A stretch of 64,000 nt of DNA from Streptomyces sp. CB09001 (GTDB taxonomy: Bacteria > Actinomycetota > Actinomycetes > Streptomycetales > Streptomycetaceae), in assembly GCF_003369795.1 (NCBI RefSeq), contig NZ_CP026730.1, forward strand, positions 496,001 to 560,000, given 5' to 3'. The position numbers were made by a program, and so were the translations under genes. The notes under the pieces are model-generated. The model was not told the origin of the DNA. It saw nothing but the letters and a program-made list of their open reading frames with translations, and ran no database searches. Of the stretch, positions 46,041 through 54,706 are shown in pieces; position 1 is the stretch's first letter, and every line of letters begins with the position of its first letter.

Positions 46041-47267
46041 TCAACGAATCGGCATGCCCGCCAGCGTCCGCGCGATCACCAGCCGCTGGATCTCACTCGT
46101 GCCCTCGAAGATCGTGTAGATCGCCGAGTCGCGGTGCATCCGCTCCACCGGGTACTCCCGCGTGTAGCCGTTGCCGCCCAGGATCTGGATCGCCTGGGCG
46201 GTCACCTTCTTCGCGGTCTCGCTCGCGAACAGCTTGGACATCGAGCCCTCGGCCGCCGTGAACGGCTTGCCGTTGATCGCCATCCAGGAGGCCCGCCACA
46301 CCAGCAGCCGGGCCGCGTCGATGGACGTCCGCATGTCGGCCAGCTGGAAGGCGACGCCCTGGTTGTCGATGATGGGGCGACCGAACTGCTCCCGGGTCTG
46401 CGCGTACTCCAGCGCCACCTCGTACGCGGCCCGGGCGGTGCCCACCGCCATCGCGCCGACCGCCGGGCGGGACGCCTCGAAGGTGGCCATCGCCGCGTTC
46501 TTCACACGCTCGCCGCCCTTCCTGGCCTTCTCCCGGGCGCGGGCGAGGCGGGCGTCCAGCTTCTCCTTGCCGCCGAGGAGGCAGGAGCCGGGCACGCGCA
46601 CGTTGTCGAGGACGACCTCGGCGGTGTGCGAGGCGCGGATGCCGTGCTTCTTGAACTTCTGGCCCTGGGAGAGTCCCGGCGTGCCCGGCGGGACGATGAA
46701 GGAGGCGTGGCCCTTGGAGCCGAGGTCCGGGTCGACGACCGCGACGACGACGTGGACGTTGGCGATGCCGCCGTTGGTCGCCCAGGTCTTGGTGCCGTTG
46801 AGCACCCACTCGTCCTTGGCCTCGTCGTACACGGCACGGGTACGCATGGAGGCCACGTCGGAGCCGGCGTCGGGCTCGGAGGAGCAGAAGGCGGCGACCT
46901 TGACGTCGTTGGCGTCGCCGTACATCTGCGGGATCCAGGTGCCGATCTGCTCCTCGGTGCCGTTGGCGAGGACGCCGACGGCGGCCAGGCCGGTGCCGAC
47001 GATCGACAGGGCGATGCCCGCGTCGCCCCAGAACAGCTCCTCCATCGCCATGGGGATGCCGAGGCCGGTGGAGTCGAAGTACTGCTGGGCGTAGAAGTCC
47101 AGGGAGTAGATGCCGACCTTGGCGGCCTCCTGGATCACCGGCCAGGGGGTCTCCTCGCGCTCGTCCCATTCGGCGGCCGCGGGGCGGATGACGTCGGCGG
47201 CGAAGCCGTGCAGCGAGTCCCGGACCTCCTTCTGTTCGTCGCTCAGCTCCATGGTGAACTCGGCCAT
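46041..47267 (-). CDS. Acyl-CoA dehydrogenase
   Basis: 408 aa from ATG 47267, with GGAGGGG just ahead. Complete family features: FCSSEPDAGSDVASM (FAD/substrate), WVLNGTKTWATNGGIANVHVV, the C-terminal catalytic region VERMHRDSAIYTIFEGTSEIQRLVIARTLAG read in parts, and TREQFGRPIIDNQGVAFQLADM. A lysine-rich insert (ARAREKARKGGERVKNAAM) separates the beta and C-terminal domains, slightly longer than usual. It faces a TetR gene across a region with three TGTTAC/GTAACA half-sites, so it is probably derepressed by acyl-CoA or a fatty acid. Confidence 0.92.
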   Translation of the reverse strand: MAEFTMELSDEQKEVRDSLHGFAADVIRPAAAEWDEREETPWPVIQEAAKVGIYSLDFYAQQYFDSTGLGIPMAMEELFWGDAGIALSIVGTGLAAVGVLANGTEEQIGTWIPQMYGDANDVKVAAFCSSEPDAGSDVASMRTRAVYDEAKDEWVLNGTKTWATNGGIANVHVVVAVVDPDLGSKGHASFIVPPGTPGLSQGQKFKKHGIRASHTAEVVLDNVRVPGSCLLGGKEKLDARLARAREKARKGGERVKNAAMATFEASRPAVGAMAVGTARAAYEVALEYAQTREQFGRPIIDNQGVAFQLADMRTSIDAARLLVWRASWMAINGKPFTAAEGSMSKLFASETAKKVTAQAIQILGGNGYTREYPVERMHRDSAIYTIFEGTSEIQRLVIARTLAGMPIR

Positions 47268-47291
47268 GTCCCCTCCAGTGACGCCCGTGCA

Positions 47292-47322
47292 TGTTACTTG
47301 CGGTAACACCGAGTCTGTTACC
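47292..47322. promoter_or_regulatory. TetR-type operator array TGTTAC-N5-GTAACA-N7-TGTTAC
   Basis: TGTTAC (47292-47297) and GTAACA (47303-47308) are perfect complements; GGTAACA (47302-47308) also pairs with TGTTACC (47316-47322). Three half-sites thus form two overlapping palindromes in the divergent promoter region between the acyl-CoA dehydrogenase and TetR genes. The AT-rich core is unusual for the neighbourhood. Confidence 0.7.
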
Positions 47323-47437
47323 CGTCGGTAGGAAAAGTCAACTCCCGGGACCACCTCGCCCTCCCGTTCGATGGCCCTCGTCCCGTGAGTGTTAGTTTGC
47401 GCAGGCGTCACCGAAACAGCACGGGTGGGGAGAGCAC

Positions 47438-48094
47438 ATGAACACCACGCAGCGGGCCGATCAGCAGACATCCGCCGACCGCAGACGGCGCGAGCTGCTC
47501 GAGGCCGCCGACCGGGTGGTGCTGCGCGACGGTCCGCACGCCTCGATGAACGCCATCGCCGCCGAGGCGGGCATCACCAAGCCGATCCTGTACCGCCACT
47601 TCGGCGACAAGGGCGGACTCTACGCCGCCCTCGCCGTCCGGCACACGGACGCTCTCCTGGCCTCGCTGCGGGCCGCCCTGGACGCCCCGGCCCAGCGGCG
47701 GCAGCGGGTGGAGGCCACCCTGGACACCTATCTGGCGGCCATCGAGGCCCGCCCGCAGGTGTACCGCTTCCTGATGCACCCGGCGGACAGCGCCGGCGCT
47801 CCGGGCGACCAGTCCGAGCAGGGCTTCGACGTCGGCAGGCATTCGGCGCCGCTGCTGCGCCGCATGGGCGAGGAGCTGGCCCAGGTGATCGAGGAGCGCC
47901 TCGACGTCGGACCGGGCACCCAGCAGCTGGCCCGGGTCTGGGGTCACGGCATCGTCGGCATGATGCACGCCGCCGGGGACTGGTGGCTGGGTGAACGACC
48001 CTGCCCCCGGGAGGAGTTGGTGCGCACCCTGGCCGATCTGCTCTGGGGCCGCCTGGCCGAGGCCGGGGACAAGGCGGGCGGTCCCGGATTCTGA
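47438..48094 (+). CDS. TetR-family regulator of the divergent acyl-CoA dehydrogenase
   Basis: 218 aa. The helix-turn-helix is LLEAADRVVLRDGPHASMNAIAAEAGITKPILYRHFGDKGGLYAAL, in blocks, near residues 19-64. The effector domain has YLAAIEARPQVYRFLMHPA and GHGIVGMMHAAGDWWL. GGGGAGAG stands before ATG 47438. The divergent gene and the operator array between them make it the likely repressor of fatty-acid oxidation here. A hydrophobic acyl ligand is inferred. Confidence 0.9.
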   Translation: MNTTQRADQQTSADRRRRELLEAADRVVLRDGPHASMNAIAAEAGITKPILYRHFGDKGGLYAALAVRHTDALLASLRAALDAPAQRRQRVEATLDTYLAAIEARPQVYRFLMHPADSAGAPGDQSEQGFDVGRHSAPLLRRMGEELAQVIEERLDVGPGTQQLARVWGHGIVGMMHAAGDWWLGERPCPREELVRTLADLLWGRLAEAGDKAGGPGF

Positions 48095-48137
48095 CCGCAC
48101 CGGTCGCCGCGCCGCCGGCCGTCTTCGGTGGAGGCGC

Positions 48138-48677
48138 TCAGCGGTGCCAGGACGCCCGGGCCACCCGGCGCATCAGCTTCCGGTGCCGCCGGCCGGTCAG
48201 GCGATCGGCGTAGACCCGCCCCTCCAGATGGTCGCACTCGTGCTGGAGGCACCGGGCGAAGAACCCCGTCCCGCGTACGGTGACCGGCTCACCGGTCGCC
48301 GTGAAGCCGGTCACCACCGCCTCGTCGTGCCGCTCGGTCCCCGCCTCCAGACCCGGCAGCGACAGACAGCCCTCGGGACCGCGCACCACCACCCCGCCGG
48401 TCTCCACCAGCCGGGGGTTCACCACGTGCCCGAGGTGCCGCTCGTCCTCGTCGTCCGGGCAGTCGTAGACGAAGACGCGCAGCGCCTCGCCGATCTGGTT
48501 CGCGGCCAGGCCCACGCCGTGGGCGGCGTACATGGTCGTGAACAAGTCCTCCACGAGCACCGAGAGTTCCGGACCAAAATCCGTCACCTCCGCGCAGGGG
48601 GCGTGCAGGACGGGGTCGCCGAGGAGGCCGAGGGGACGGACGCGCCCGTGGGCGCCCGGGATGGAGCCTTGTCGCAT
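48138..48677 (-). CDS. def: Peptide deformylase
   Basis: 179 aa from ATG 48677. All three motifs are present: GVGLAANQ (54-61), EGCLS (102-106) and HECDH (146-150), which bind the catalytic metal. It removes the formyl group from nascent protein N-termini. The basic C-terminus (TGRRHRKLMRRVARASWHR, in outline) is typical of Streptomyces extra deformylase copies. No methionyl-tRNA formyltransferase gene is adjacent, so this is probably one of several paralogues rather than the fmt-linked copy. Confidence 0.93.
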   Translation of the reverse strand: MRQGSIPGAHGRVRPLGLLGDPVLHAPCAEVTDFGPELSVLVEDLFTTMYAAHGVGLAANQIGEALRVFVYDCPDDEDERHLGHVVNPRLVETGGVVVRGPEGCLSLPGLEAGTERHDEAVVTGFTATGEPVTVRGTGFFARCLQHECDHLEGRVYADRLTGRRHRKLMRRVARASWHR

Positions 48678-48855
48678 GGCGGCCAGAGTAAGGTCCCTGT
48701 GTCCCCCGGCGGCACGCGCCCACCGCCGGAACCGGAGGCCGGTGCCGCGATTCGGGAGTGCGAATGGATCTCGATAGGCTGAGGTCCACACCACGTGGCC
48801 GTCAGGCTTCACAGGCTTCAGGCGCGGCGCGTACGGCAAGGAGGATCGAGAACTG

Positions 48856-50094
48856 ATGGCAGGCAACTCGGACCCGCTCACGCCGCGGGCCAAGATCGCC
48901 GTGACCGCGGGCAAGGCGGTCGCGGCGGCGTCCCGCGCCGCGGGGCGCGGCAGCGGTTCGGTGATCGGCGGCCGGGTCGCGCTGAAACTCGACCCCGACC
49001 TCCTCGGCCGGCTCGCCGGGCACCTGGACGTGACCCTGGTCTCGGCGACCAACGGCAAGACCACCACCACCCGGCTCATCGCCGAGGCGCTCAAGGCGGC
49101 CGGACCGGTCGTCTCCAACGCGCTCGGCGCCAACATGCCGGCCGGCATCACCTCGGCCCTCGCGGGTGGTGCGGAGGCTCGCTACGGGGTCATCGAGGTC
49201 GACGAGAAGTACCTCGTCGGCGTCGCCCAGGCCACCGACCCGAAGTGCATCGCGCTGCTCAACCTCTCCCGCGACCAGCTGGACCGCGCCGCCGAGACCC
49301 GCATGCTCGCCGAGAACTGGCGCGAGGGGCTGGCCGGCTCGAAGGCCGTGGTCGTCGCCAACGCGGACGACCCGCTGGTGGTGTGGGCCGCGTCCTCCTC
49401 CCCCAACGTGATCTGGGTCGCCGCGGGCCAGATGTGGAAGGACGACGCCTGGTCCTGCCCGTCCTGCGGCGGCGTGATGCAGCGCCCCGGCGACGACTGG
49501 TTCTGCGGCGAGTGCGGCTTCCGCCGTCCCACGCCGAGCTGGGCCCTGTCCGGCGACCACGTGCTCGACCCGCACGGCTCCGCCTGGCCGATCCACCTCC
49601 AGCTGCCGGGCCGCGCCAACAAGGCGAACGCCGCCTCCTCGGCCGCGGTCGCCGCCGTCTTCGGAGTGCCGCCGCAGGTCGCCCTGGAGCGCATGTACCA
49701 GGTGCAGGCGGTCGCCGGGCGCTACGACGTCGTCCAGTTCCAGGGCCGCGACCTGCGCCTGCTGCTCGCCAAGAACCCGGCGGGCTGGCTGGAGACCTTC
49801 TCCCTGATCGACCCGCCGCCGGCCCCGGTGATCCTCTCGGTGAACGCGCGCGGCGCCGACGGCACCGACACCTCCTGGCTGTGGGACGTGGACTACACCC
49901 GGCTGTCCGGGCACCCGATCTGCGTGGTCGGGGACCGGAAGCTGGACCTCGCGGTGCGCCTGGAGGTCGCGAACCAGCAGTTCCAGGTGTGCGAGGACCT
50001 CGACCAGGCGGTGCAGCTGTGCCCGCCGGGACGCATCGAGGTCATCGCGAACTACACCGCCTTCCAGGACCTGCGCCGCCGCGTCGGCAACTGA
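48856..50094 (+). CDS. murT: Lipid II isoglutaminyl synthase, ligase subunit MurT
   Basis: 412 aa. Mur-ligase P-loop SATNGKTTTT (63-72), and the MurT-specific Cys4 zinc ribbon C201-x2-C204 and C217-x2-C220 (CPSCGG, CGECGF). The C-terminal DUF1727-like domain ends PGRIEVIANYTAFQDLRRRVGN, read in parts. With GatD it amidates the alpha-carboxyl of D-glutamate in lipid II, which is needed for efficient cross-linking. The preceding AAGGAGG lies six bases or so before the ATG. GatD follows after 23 bp. Confidence 0.95.
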   Translation: MAGNSDPLTPRAKIAVTAGKAVAAASRAAGRGSGSVIGGRVALKLDPDLLGRLAGHLDVTLVSATNGKTTTTRLIAEALKAAGPVVSNALGANMPAGITSALAGGAEARYGVIEVDEKYLVGVAQATDPKCIALLNLSRDQLDRAAETRMLAENWREGLAGSKAVVVANADDPLVVWAASSSPNVIWVAAGQMWKDDAWSCPSCGGVMQRPGDDWFCGECGFRRPTPSWALSGDHVLDPHGSAWPIHLQLPGRANKANAASSAAVAAVFGVPPQVALERMYQVQAVAGRYDVVQFQGRDLRLLLAKNPAGWLETFSLIDPPPAPVILSVNARGADGTDTSWLWDVDYTRLSGHPICVVGDRKLDLAVRLEVANQQFQVCEDLDQAVQLCPPGRIEVIANYTAFQDLRRRVGN

Positions 50095-50117
50095 CCGCGA
50101 GACTTCAGGGGATTTTC

Positions 50118-50846
50118 GTGAGCGACAACCAACTGCGGATCGTCTGGATCTACCCGGATCTGCTCAGCACGTACGGCGACCAGGGCAACGCCCTCGTCGT
50201 GGAGCGCCGGGCCCGCCAGCGCGGCCTCGACGTGGCACGGCTCGACGTGCGCAGCGACCAGCCGATCCCGACCTCCGGCGACATCTACCTCGTCGGCGGC
50301 GGCGAGGACCGGCCGCAGCGGCTCGCGGCCGAGCGGCTGCGCCGCGACGGCGGCCTGTACCGGGCGGTGGAGAACGGCGCGATCGTCTTCTCGGTCTGCG
50401 CCGGCTACCAGATCCTGGGCCACGAGTTCATCAACGACCTCGGCCAGCGCGAGCCGGGCCTCGGCCTGCTCGACGTGGTCTCCACCCGCGGTGAGGGCGC
50501 ACGGTGCGTGGGCGACGTCCTCGGCGACATCGACCCGCGCCTCGGCCTGCCCCCGCTGACCGGCTTCGAGAACCACCAGGGCGTCACCCACGTCGGGCCG
50601 GGCGCCCGCCCGCTCGCCCAGGTCCGCTTCGGCAACGGCAACGGCACGGGGGACGGCACCGAGGGTGCGTACAACGACACGGTCTTCGGCACGTACATGC
50701 ACGGCCCCGTGCTGGCGCGCAACCCGCTGATCGCGGACCTGCTGCTCAAGCTGGCCCTCGACGTGAACGCGCTGCCGCCGACCGACGACCGCTGGTACGA
50801 GGCGCTCCGCAACGAGCGCATCGCGGCTGCCCAGCAGCCTGCGTGA
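50118..50846 (+). CDS. gatD: Lipid II isoglutaminyl synthase, glutaminase subunit GatD
   Basis: 242 aa from GTG 50118, with AGGGGA ahead. Class I amidotransferase: nucleophile Cys94 in VFSVCAGYQILG (the same number as in studied GatD), LTGFENHQG, and the His in GTYMHGPVLARNP. It supplies ammonia to MurT. The C-terminus ends ERIAAAQQPA, and the last codons lie in a 26-bp tandem repeat that runs past the stop. Confidence 0.95.
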   Translation: MSDNQLRIVWIYPDLLSTYGDQGNALVVERRARQRGLDVARLDVRSDQPIPTSGDIYLVGGGEDRPQRLAAERLRRDGGLYRAVENGAIVFSVCAGYQILGHEFINDLGQREPGLGLLDVVSTRGEGARCVGDVLGDIDPRLGLPPLTGFENHQGVTHVGPGARPLAQVRFGNGNGTGDGTEGAYNDTVFGTYMHGPVLARNPLIADLLLKLALDVNALPPTDDRWYEALRNERIAAAQQPA

Positions 50847-50895
50847 ACACAGCTGCCCAGCAGCCCGCGTGAACACAGCCGCGCAGCAGCCCGCC
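50826..50895 (+). repeat. 26-bp tandem repeat across the gatD stop codon (2.7 copies)
   Basis: Units at 50826-50851, 50852-50877 and 50878-50895 (partial) read GCTGCCCAGCAGCC-GCGTGAACACA with few changes. The gatD stop lies in unit 1; the same coding tail (AAQQPA then stop) is copied behind it in another frame position. The rest of the gap to pfkA shows nothing further. Confidence 0.9.
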
Positions 50896-51064
50896 CGAGC
50901 GCTTTCCCGACGGCCCGTCTGATGACACATCCGCACAGGTGAGCGGGTGCGTCCAGTAGGCGGACGCGTGGTTCGGCCCCGCCCCCTCGTACCGCTAGGG
51001 TGGCGGGGATCGAGCCGGACAGCGCGGTCCGGACCCGTGCCACGTTGAGAAGGTATTTCGGGCT

Positions 51065-52090
51065 ATGCGCATTGGTGTCCTCACGTCCGGCGGCGACTGC
51101 CCCGGCCTGAACGCCGTCATCCGGTCCGTCGTACACCGCGCCGTCGTCGACCACGGCGACGAGGTCATCGGTTTCCGGGACGGCTGGAAGGGCCTCCTGG
51201 AGTGCGACTACCTCAAGCTCGACCTCGACGCGGTGGGCGGCATCCTGGCACGCGGCGGCACCATCCTCGGCTCCTCCCGGGTCCGGCCCGAGCATCTGCG
51301 GGACGGCGTCGAGCGGGCCCGCGGCCACGTCCGGGAACTCGGCCTCGACGCGATCATCCCGATCGGCGGCGAGGGCACGCTGAAGGCGGCCCGGCTGCTC
51401 TCCGACAACGGCCTGCCGATCGTGGGCGTGCCGAAGACCATCGACAACGACATAGCGGTCACCGACGTCACGTTCGGCTTCGACACGGCGGTCACCGTCG
51501 CCACCGAGGCCCTGGACCGGCTGAAGACCACCGCCGAGTCGCACCAGCGGGTGCTGATCGTCGAGGTCATGGGCCGGCACACCGGCTGGATCGCGCTGCA
51601 CTCGGGCATGGCGGCCGGCGCGCACGCGGTCGTCGTACCGGAGCGGCCCTTCGACATCGACGAGCTGACCGCGAAGGTCGGGGAGCGTTTCTCCGCGGGC
51701 AAGCGGTTCGCGATCGTGGTGGCGGCGGAGGGCGCCAAGCCGAAGACCGGCACCATGGACTTCGACGAGGGCGGCAAGGACGTCTACGGCCACGAGCGCT
51801 TCGCCGGGATCGCCCGCCAGCTCTCCATCGAGCTGGAGGAGCGGCTCGGCAAGGAGGCCCGGCCGGTGATACTCGGGCACGTCCAGCGCGGCGGCACGCC
51901 GACGGCGTACGACCGGGTGCTGGCGACGCGGTTCGGGTGGCACGCGGTGGAGGCGGTGCATCGCGGGGAGTTCGGGATGATGACCGCTCTGCGGGGGACC
52001 GACATCGAGATGGTGTCGCTCGCCGAGGCGGTGGAGTCCTTGAAGACGGTGCCGGATGCGCGGTACGCGGAGGCGGAGTGTGTTCTCTGA
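51065..52090 (+). CDS. pfkA: 6-phosphofructokinase, ATP type
   Basis: 341 aa. Sugar and nucleotide motifs: LTSGGDCPGLNAVIR (residues 7-21), IPIGGEGTL with Gly104, PKTIDNDIAVTDVTFGFDTA with catalytic Asp127, VEVMGRHTGWIA and LGHVQRGGTP. Gly at the position that is Asp in pyrophosphate-dependent enzymes predicts ATP as donor. Streptomyces carries several PfkA paralogues; this one is isolated from other glycolysis genes. A purine-poor leader precedes ATG 51065 with AGAAGG at 51048-51053. Confidence 0.95.
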   Translation: MRIGVLTSGGDCPGLNAVIRSVVHRAVVDHGDEVIGFRDGWKGLLECDYLKLDLDAVGGILARGGTILGSSRVRPEHLRDGVERARGHVRELGLDAIIPIGGEGTLKAARLLSDNGLPIVGVPKTIDNDIAVTDVTFGFDTAVTVATEALDRLKTTAESHQRVLIVEVMGRHTGWIALHSGMAAGAHAVVVPERPFDIDELTAKVGERFSAGKRFAIVVAAEGAKPKTGTMDFDEGGKDVYGHERFAGIARQLSIELEERLGKEARPVILGHVQRGGTPTAYDRVLATRFGWHAVEAVHRGEFGMMTALRGTDIEMVSLAEAVESLKTVPDARYAEAECVL

Positions 52091-52130
52091 CCTGCCGGTC
52101 GGAGCCCGGGCCCTGAGGTGATTCGCGGTC

Positions 52131-52172
52131 CGCGGGCCGTACGTGGCTTGTCGCGCAGTTCCCCGCGCCCCT
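52131..52172 (+). repeat. Dispersed extragenic repeat, copy B
   Basis: CGCGGGCCGTACGTGGCTTG followed by TCGCGCAGTTCC and CCGCGCCCCT. It aligns with the inverted copy at 45969-46010. It is followed directly by a hairpin, so it may serve as part of a transcript end. Confidence 0.7.
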
Positions 52173-52182
52173 GAAGGGCGCG
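52164..52182. terminator. Hairpin at the end of the dispersed repeat
   Basis: CGCGCCC (52164-52170) pairs with GGGCGCG (52176-52182) around CTGAA; TTTC follows. It lies 74 bases after pfkA. Confidence 0.6.
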
Positions 52183-52187
52183 TTTCA

Positions 52188-52219
52188 CCGCCCCCAGTCG
52201 CGAGTGCGGCCGGGGGCGG
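52188..52219. terminator. Second hairpin before ctaG
   Basis: CCGCCCCC (52188-52195) pairs with GGGGGCGG (52212-52219); TTCTAGTCTTGCTT follows. Together with the preceding hairpin it should end pfkA transcription. Confidence 0.6.
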
Positions 52220-52285
52220 TTCTAGTCTTGCTTCGGACAAGCGGCGTTCAAACGCGCTCAACCCCCACGAAACAGGAGCGGGCGG

Positions 52286-53236
52286 ATGGATCACAGCGGG
52301 CACGGCATGACGATGGATCTGCCGCCGTTCACGCTGGGGCGGGGGCTCGCCTGGTCGGCGGATCCCTTCTTCCTGATCGCCTGCCTCCTGGGACTGGCGC
52401 TGTACGGCTGGGGCGTCGTGCGTCTGGTGCGGCGCGGTGACAAGTGGCCGGTCGGCCGGACCGTGGCCTTCGTGACCGGTGTGCTGAGCGTCGCCCTGAT
52501 GATGTGCACCAAGCTGAACGACTACGGCATGGTCATGTTCAGCGTGCACATGGTGCAGCACATGGTGATCAGCATGGTGTCGCCGATCCTGCTGCTGCTC
52601 GGCGCCCCGATCACACTGGCCCTGCGCGCGCTGCCCCCGGCGGGCCGCGGCCGCAAGGGTCCCCGCGAGCTGCTGCTGATGCTGCTGCACAGCCGCTACA
52701 TGCGGATCATCACGCATCCGGCGTTCACCATCCCGCTGTTCATCGCGAGTCTGTACGCCCTGTACTTCACCCCCCTCTTCGACACCCTCATGGGCTCGCA
52801 GGCCGGGCACATCGGGATGATGGTGCACTTCCTCGCCGTGGGTGTGGTGTTCTTCTGGCCGATCATGGGCGTCGACCCGGGCCCGCACCGGCCGGGCTAC
52901 CTGATGCGGATGCTGGAGCTGTTCGCGGGGATGCCGTTCCACGCCTTCTTCGGCATCGCGCTGATGATGGCCTCCTCCCCGATGGTCGAGACGTTCAGGA
53001 ACCCGCCCGCCTCGCTCGGCATCGACGCGCTCTCCGACCAGAACGCGGCCGGTGGCATCGCCTGGGCCTTCAGCGAGGTCCCGTCCGTGCTGGTGCTGCT
53101 CGCGCTGCTCTTCCAGTGGTACGCCTCGGAGGAGCGTCAGGCCCGGCGCAGCGACCGGGCCGCCGACCGCGACGGCGACAAGGAGCTGGCGGCGTACAAC
53201 GCCTACCTGGCCTCTCTGAACACACGCGGCGGCTGA
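52286..53236 (+). CDS. ctaG: CtaG-like cytochrome oxidase assembly/copper membrane protein
   Basis: 316 aa. The N-terminus MDHSGHGMTM is His/Met-rich, suited to copper. Seven or so hydrophobic segments follow, with HMVQHMVISMVSPILLLLGAPITL, a conserved His-x3-His pair, FFWPIMGVDPGP and MPFHAFFGIALMMASSPM. This is the caa3_CtaG family, needed for CuA/CuB loading in Bacillus and found with CopD in actinobacteria. GGAGCGG precedes the ATG. No oxidase genes are adjacent. Confidence 0.88.
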   Translation: MDHSGHGMTMDLPPFTLGRGLAWSADPFFLIACLLGLALYGWGVVRLVRRGDKWPVGRTVAFVTGVLSVALMMCTKLNDYGMVMFSVHMVQHMVISMVSPILLLLGAPITLALRALPPAGRGRKGPRELLLMLLHSRYMRIITHPAFTIPLFIASLYALYFTPLFDTLMGSQAGHIGMMVHFLAVGVVFFWPIMGVDPGPHRPGYLMRMLELFAGMPFHAFFGIALMMASSPMVETFRNPPASLGIDALSDQNAAGGIAWAFSEVPSVLVLLALLFQWYASEERQARRSDRAADRDGDKELAAYNAYLASLNTRGG

Positions 53237-53279
53237 ACGGGGCACCATGGAGGGCAACGGACACGAGGAGGGTGTTGCG

Positions 53280-53450
53280 ATGCCCGGTTCCACGGACAGT
53301 TCGACGAAGACGATGGGGGCGCTCACCATCGGTGGTCTCGTCGCGGTGACGGCGTACACGGTGGCGCTCGGGAGTAACGGCTGGCTGTGGTTCGGCTGGG
53401 TCGTGCTCGGTCTGATCACCCTGGGGCTGGTGGCCACGCGCAGCGCCTGA
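53280..53450 (+). CDS. Small membrane protein, 56 aa
   Basis: Starts at ATG 53280 with GAGGAGGG seven bases ahead (an upstream ATG at 53247 has none). Polar N-terminus MPGSTDSSTKTM, then two hydrophobic helices (ALTIGGLVAVTAYTVAL and WLWFGWVVLGLITLGLVA). It follows ctaG by 43 bp and is probably co-transcribed. Its function is unknown. Confidence 0.75.
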   Translation: MPGSTDSSTKTMGALTIGGLVAVTAYTVALGSNGWLWFGWVVLGLITLGLVATRSA

Positions 53451-53472
53451 GCCCCCACGCGGGGCGCCCCGT

Positions 53473-53518
53473 CACTCGGCGGGCCGGCTCAGTCTCGACC
53501 GAGCCGGCCCGCCGAGTG
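53473..53518. terminator. 18-bp perfect hairpin shared by the small gene and the sensor kinase end
   Basis: 53473-53490 pairs perfectly with 53501-53518 around a ten-base loop. The kinase stop codon (complement of 53489-53491) is inside, so the last kinase codons form one arm. It can end transcription from both sides of this convergent junction. Confidence 0.85.
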
Positions 53519-54706
53519 CACGCCCGGCTGGTACTTCGGCAGCCGGACCGTGATCTTCATGCCCGCACCGACGGCGGTCTCGATGACGAGGCCGTGGTCG
53601 TCTCCGTAGACCTGGCGGAGGCGGTCGTCGACGTTGGACAGTCCGATGCCGCCCGACGGGCTGACCTCGCGCGCGAGGATGCGGCGCAGCAGGTCGGGGT
53701 CCATTCCGGCGCCGTCGTCCTCGATGACGACCAGGGCCTCGGCGCCCGCGTCCTGGGCGGTGATCTGGATGCGGCAGCGGTCCGCCTTGCCCTCCAGGCC
53801 GTGCTTGACGGCGTTCTCCACCAGTGGCTGGAGGCAGAGGAAGGGCAGCGCGACCGGCAGCACCTCGGGAGCGACCTGGAGGGTGACGGCGAGACGGTCG
53901 CCGAAGCGGGCCCGCACCAGCGCCAGGTAGTGGTCGATGGCGTGCAGCTCGTCGGCGAGGGTGGTGAAGTCGCCGTGCCTGCGGAACGAGTAGCGGGTGA
54001 AGTCGGCGAACTCCAGCAGGAGCTCTCGGGCGCGCTCGGGGTCGGTGCGCACGAAGGACGCGATCACCGCGAGCGAGTTGAAGATGAAGTGCGGGGAGAT
54101 CTGGGCGCGCAGTGCCTTGATCTCGGCCTCGATGAGGCGGGTGCGGGACTGGTCGAGGTCGGCCAGCTCCAGCTGGACGGAGACCCAGCGGGCCACCTCC
54201 CCGGCGGCGCGGACCAGGACGGCGGACTCGCGGGGCGCGCAGGCGACGAGGGCACCGTGCACCCGGTCGTCGACGGTGAGCGGGGCGACGACGGCCCAGC
54301 GCACCGTGCAGTCCGGGGTGTCGCAGGTGAGCCGGAAGGCCTCGCCGCGGCCCGTGCTCAGCGGTCCCGCGAGGCGTTCCATGATCTCGGTGCGGTGGTG
54401 GTTGCCCACGCCGTCCCAGACCAGGACCTCTTCGAGGTCGGTCAGACACAGCGCGTCCGTGCCCAGCAGGGAGCGCAGCTTGCGGGCCGACTTCCCGGCG
54501 GTCTCCGCGGTCAGCCCCGCCCGCAGTGGGGGCGTGGCCAGGGACGCGGTGTGCAGGGTCTGGAAGGTCGCGTGCTCGACCGGGGTGCCCAGGCCGCCGA
54601 GGTTCTGCGGGCGGGCCGTGCGCCGCCCCAGCCAGAATCCGGCGGCCAGCAGGGGGAGCAGAGCGACGGCGAGACCCGCCAGGAAGCCGCCCACGGAGCC
54701 GCTCAC
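53489..54706 (-). CDS. LytS/YehU-type sensor histidine kinase
   Basis: 405 aa from GTG 54706, overlapping the symporter stop as GTGA. One membrane helix (VALLPLLAAGFWL, about residues 14-26), then a GAF-like sensor domain with CDTPDCTVRWAVVAPLTV, then the His_kinase region with phospho-acceptor His206 in QISPHFIFNSL. The ATPase has LPFLCLQPLVENAVKHG and IEDDGAGMDPDLL. The cysteines in the sensor part might respond to redox or to a metal. The LytTR response regulator is the first gene of the same operon, and the transporter lies between them. Confidence 0.92.
   Translation of the reverse strand: MSGSVGGFLAGLAVALLPLLAAGFWLGRRTARPQNLGGLGTPVEHATFQTLHTASLATPPLRAGLTAETAGKSARKLRSLLGTDALCLTDLEEVLVWDGVGNHHRTEIMERLAGPLSTGRGEAFRLTCDTPDCTVRWAVVAPLTVDDRVHGALVACAPRESAVLVRAAGEVARWVSVQLELADLDQSRTRLIEAEIKALRAQISPHFIFNSLAVIASFVRTDPERARELLLEFADFTRYSFRRHGDFTTLADELHAIDHYLALVRARFGDRLAVTLQVAPEVLPVALPFLCLQPLVENAVKHGLEGKADRCRIQITAQDAGAEALVVIEDDGAGMDPDLLRRILAREVSPSGGIGLSNVDDRLRQVYGDDHGLVIETAVGAGMKITVRLPKYQPGVHSAGRLGRD

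Noticed and set aside
50405..53458. A long minus-strand open frame across gatD, pfkA and ctaG
   Set aside because: It spans three well-supported genes in another frame and has no recognisable domain.
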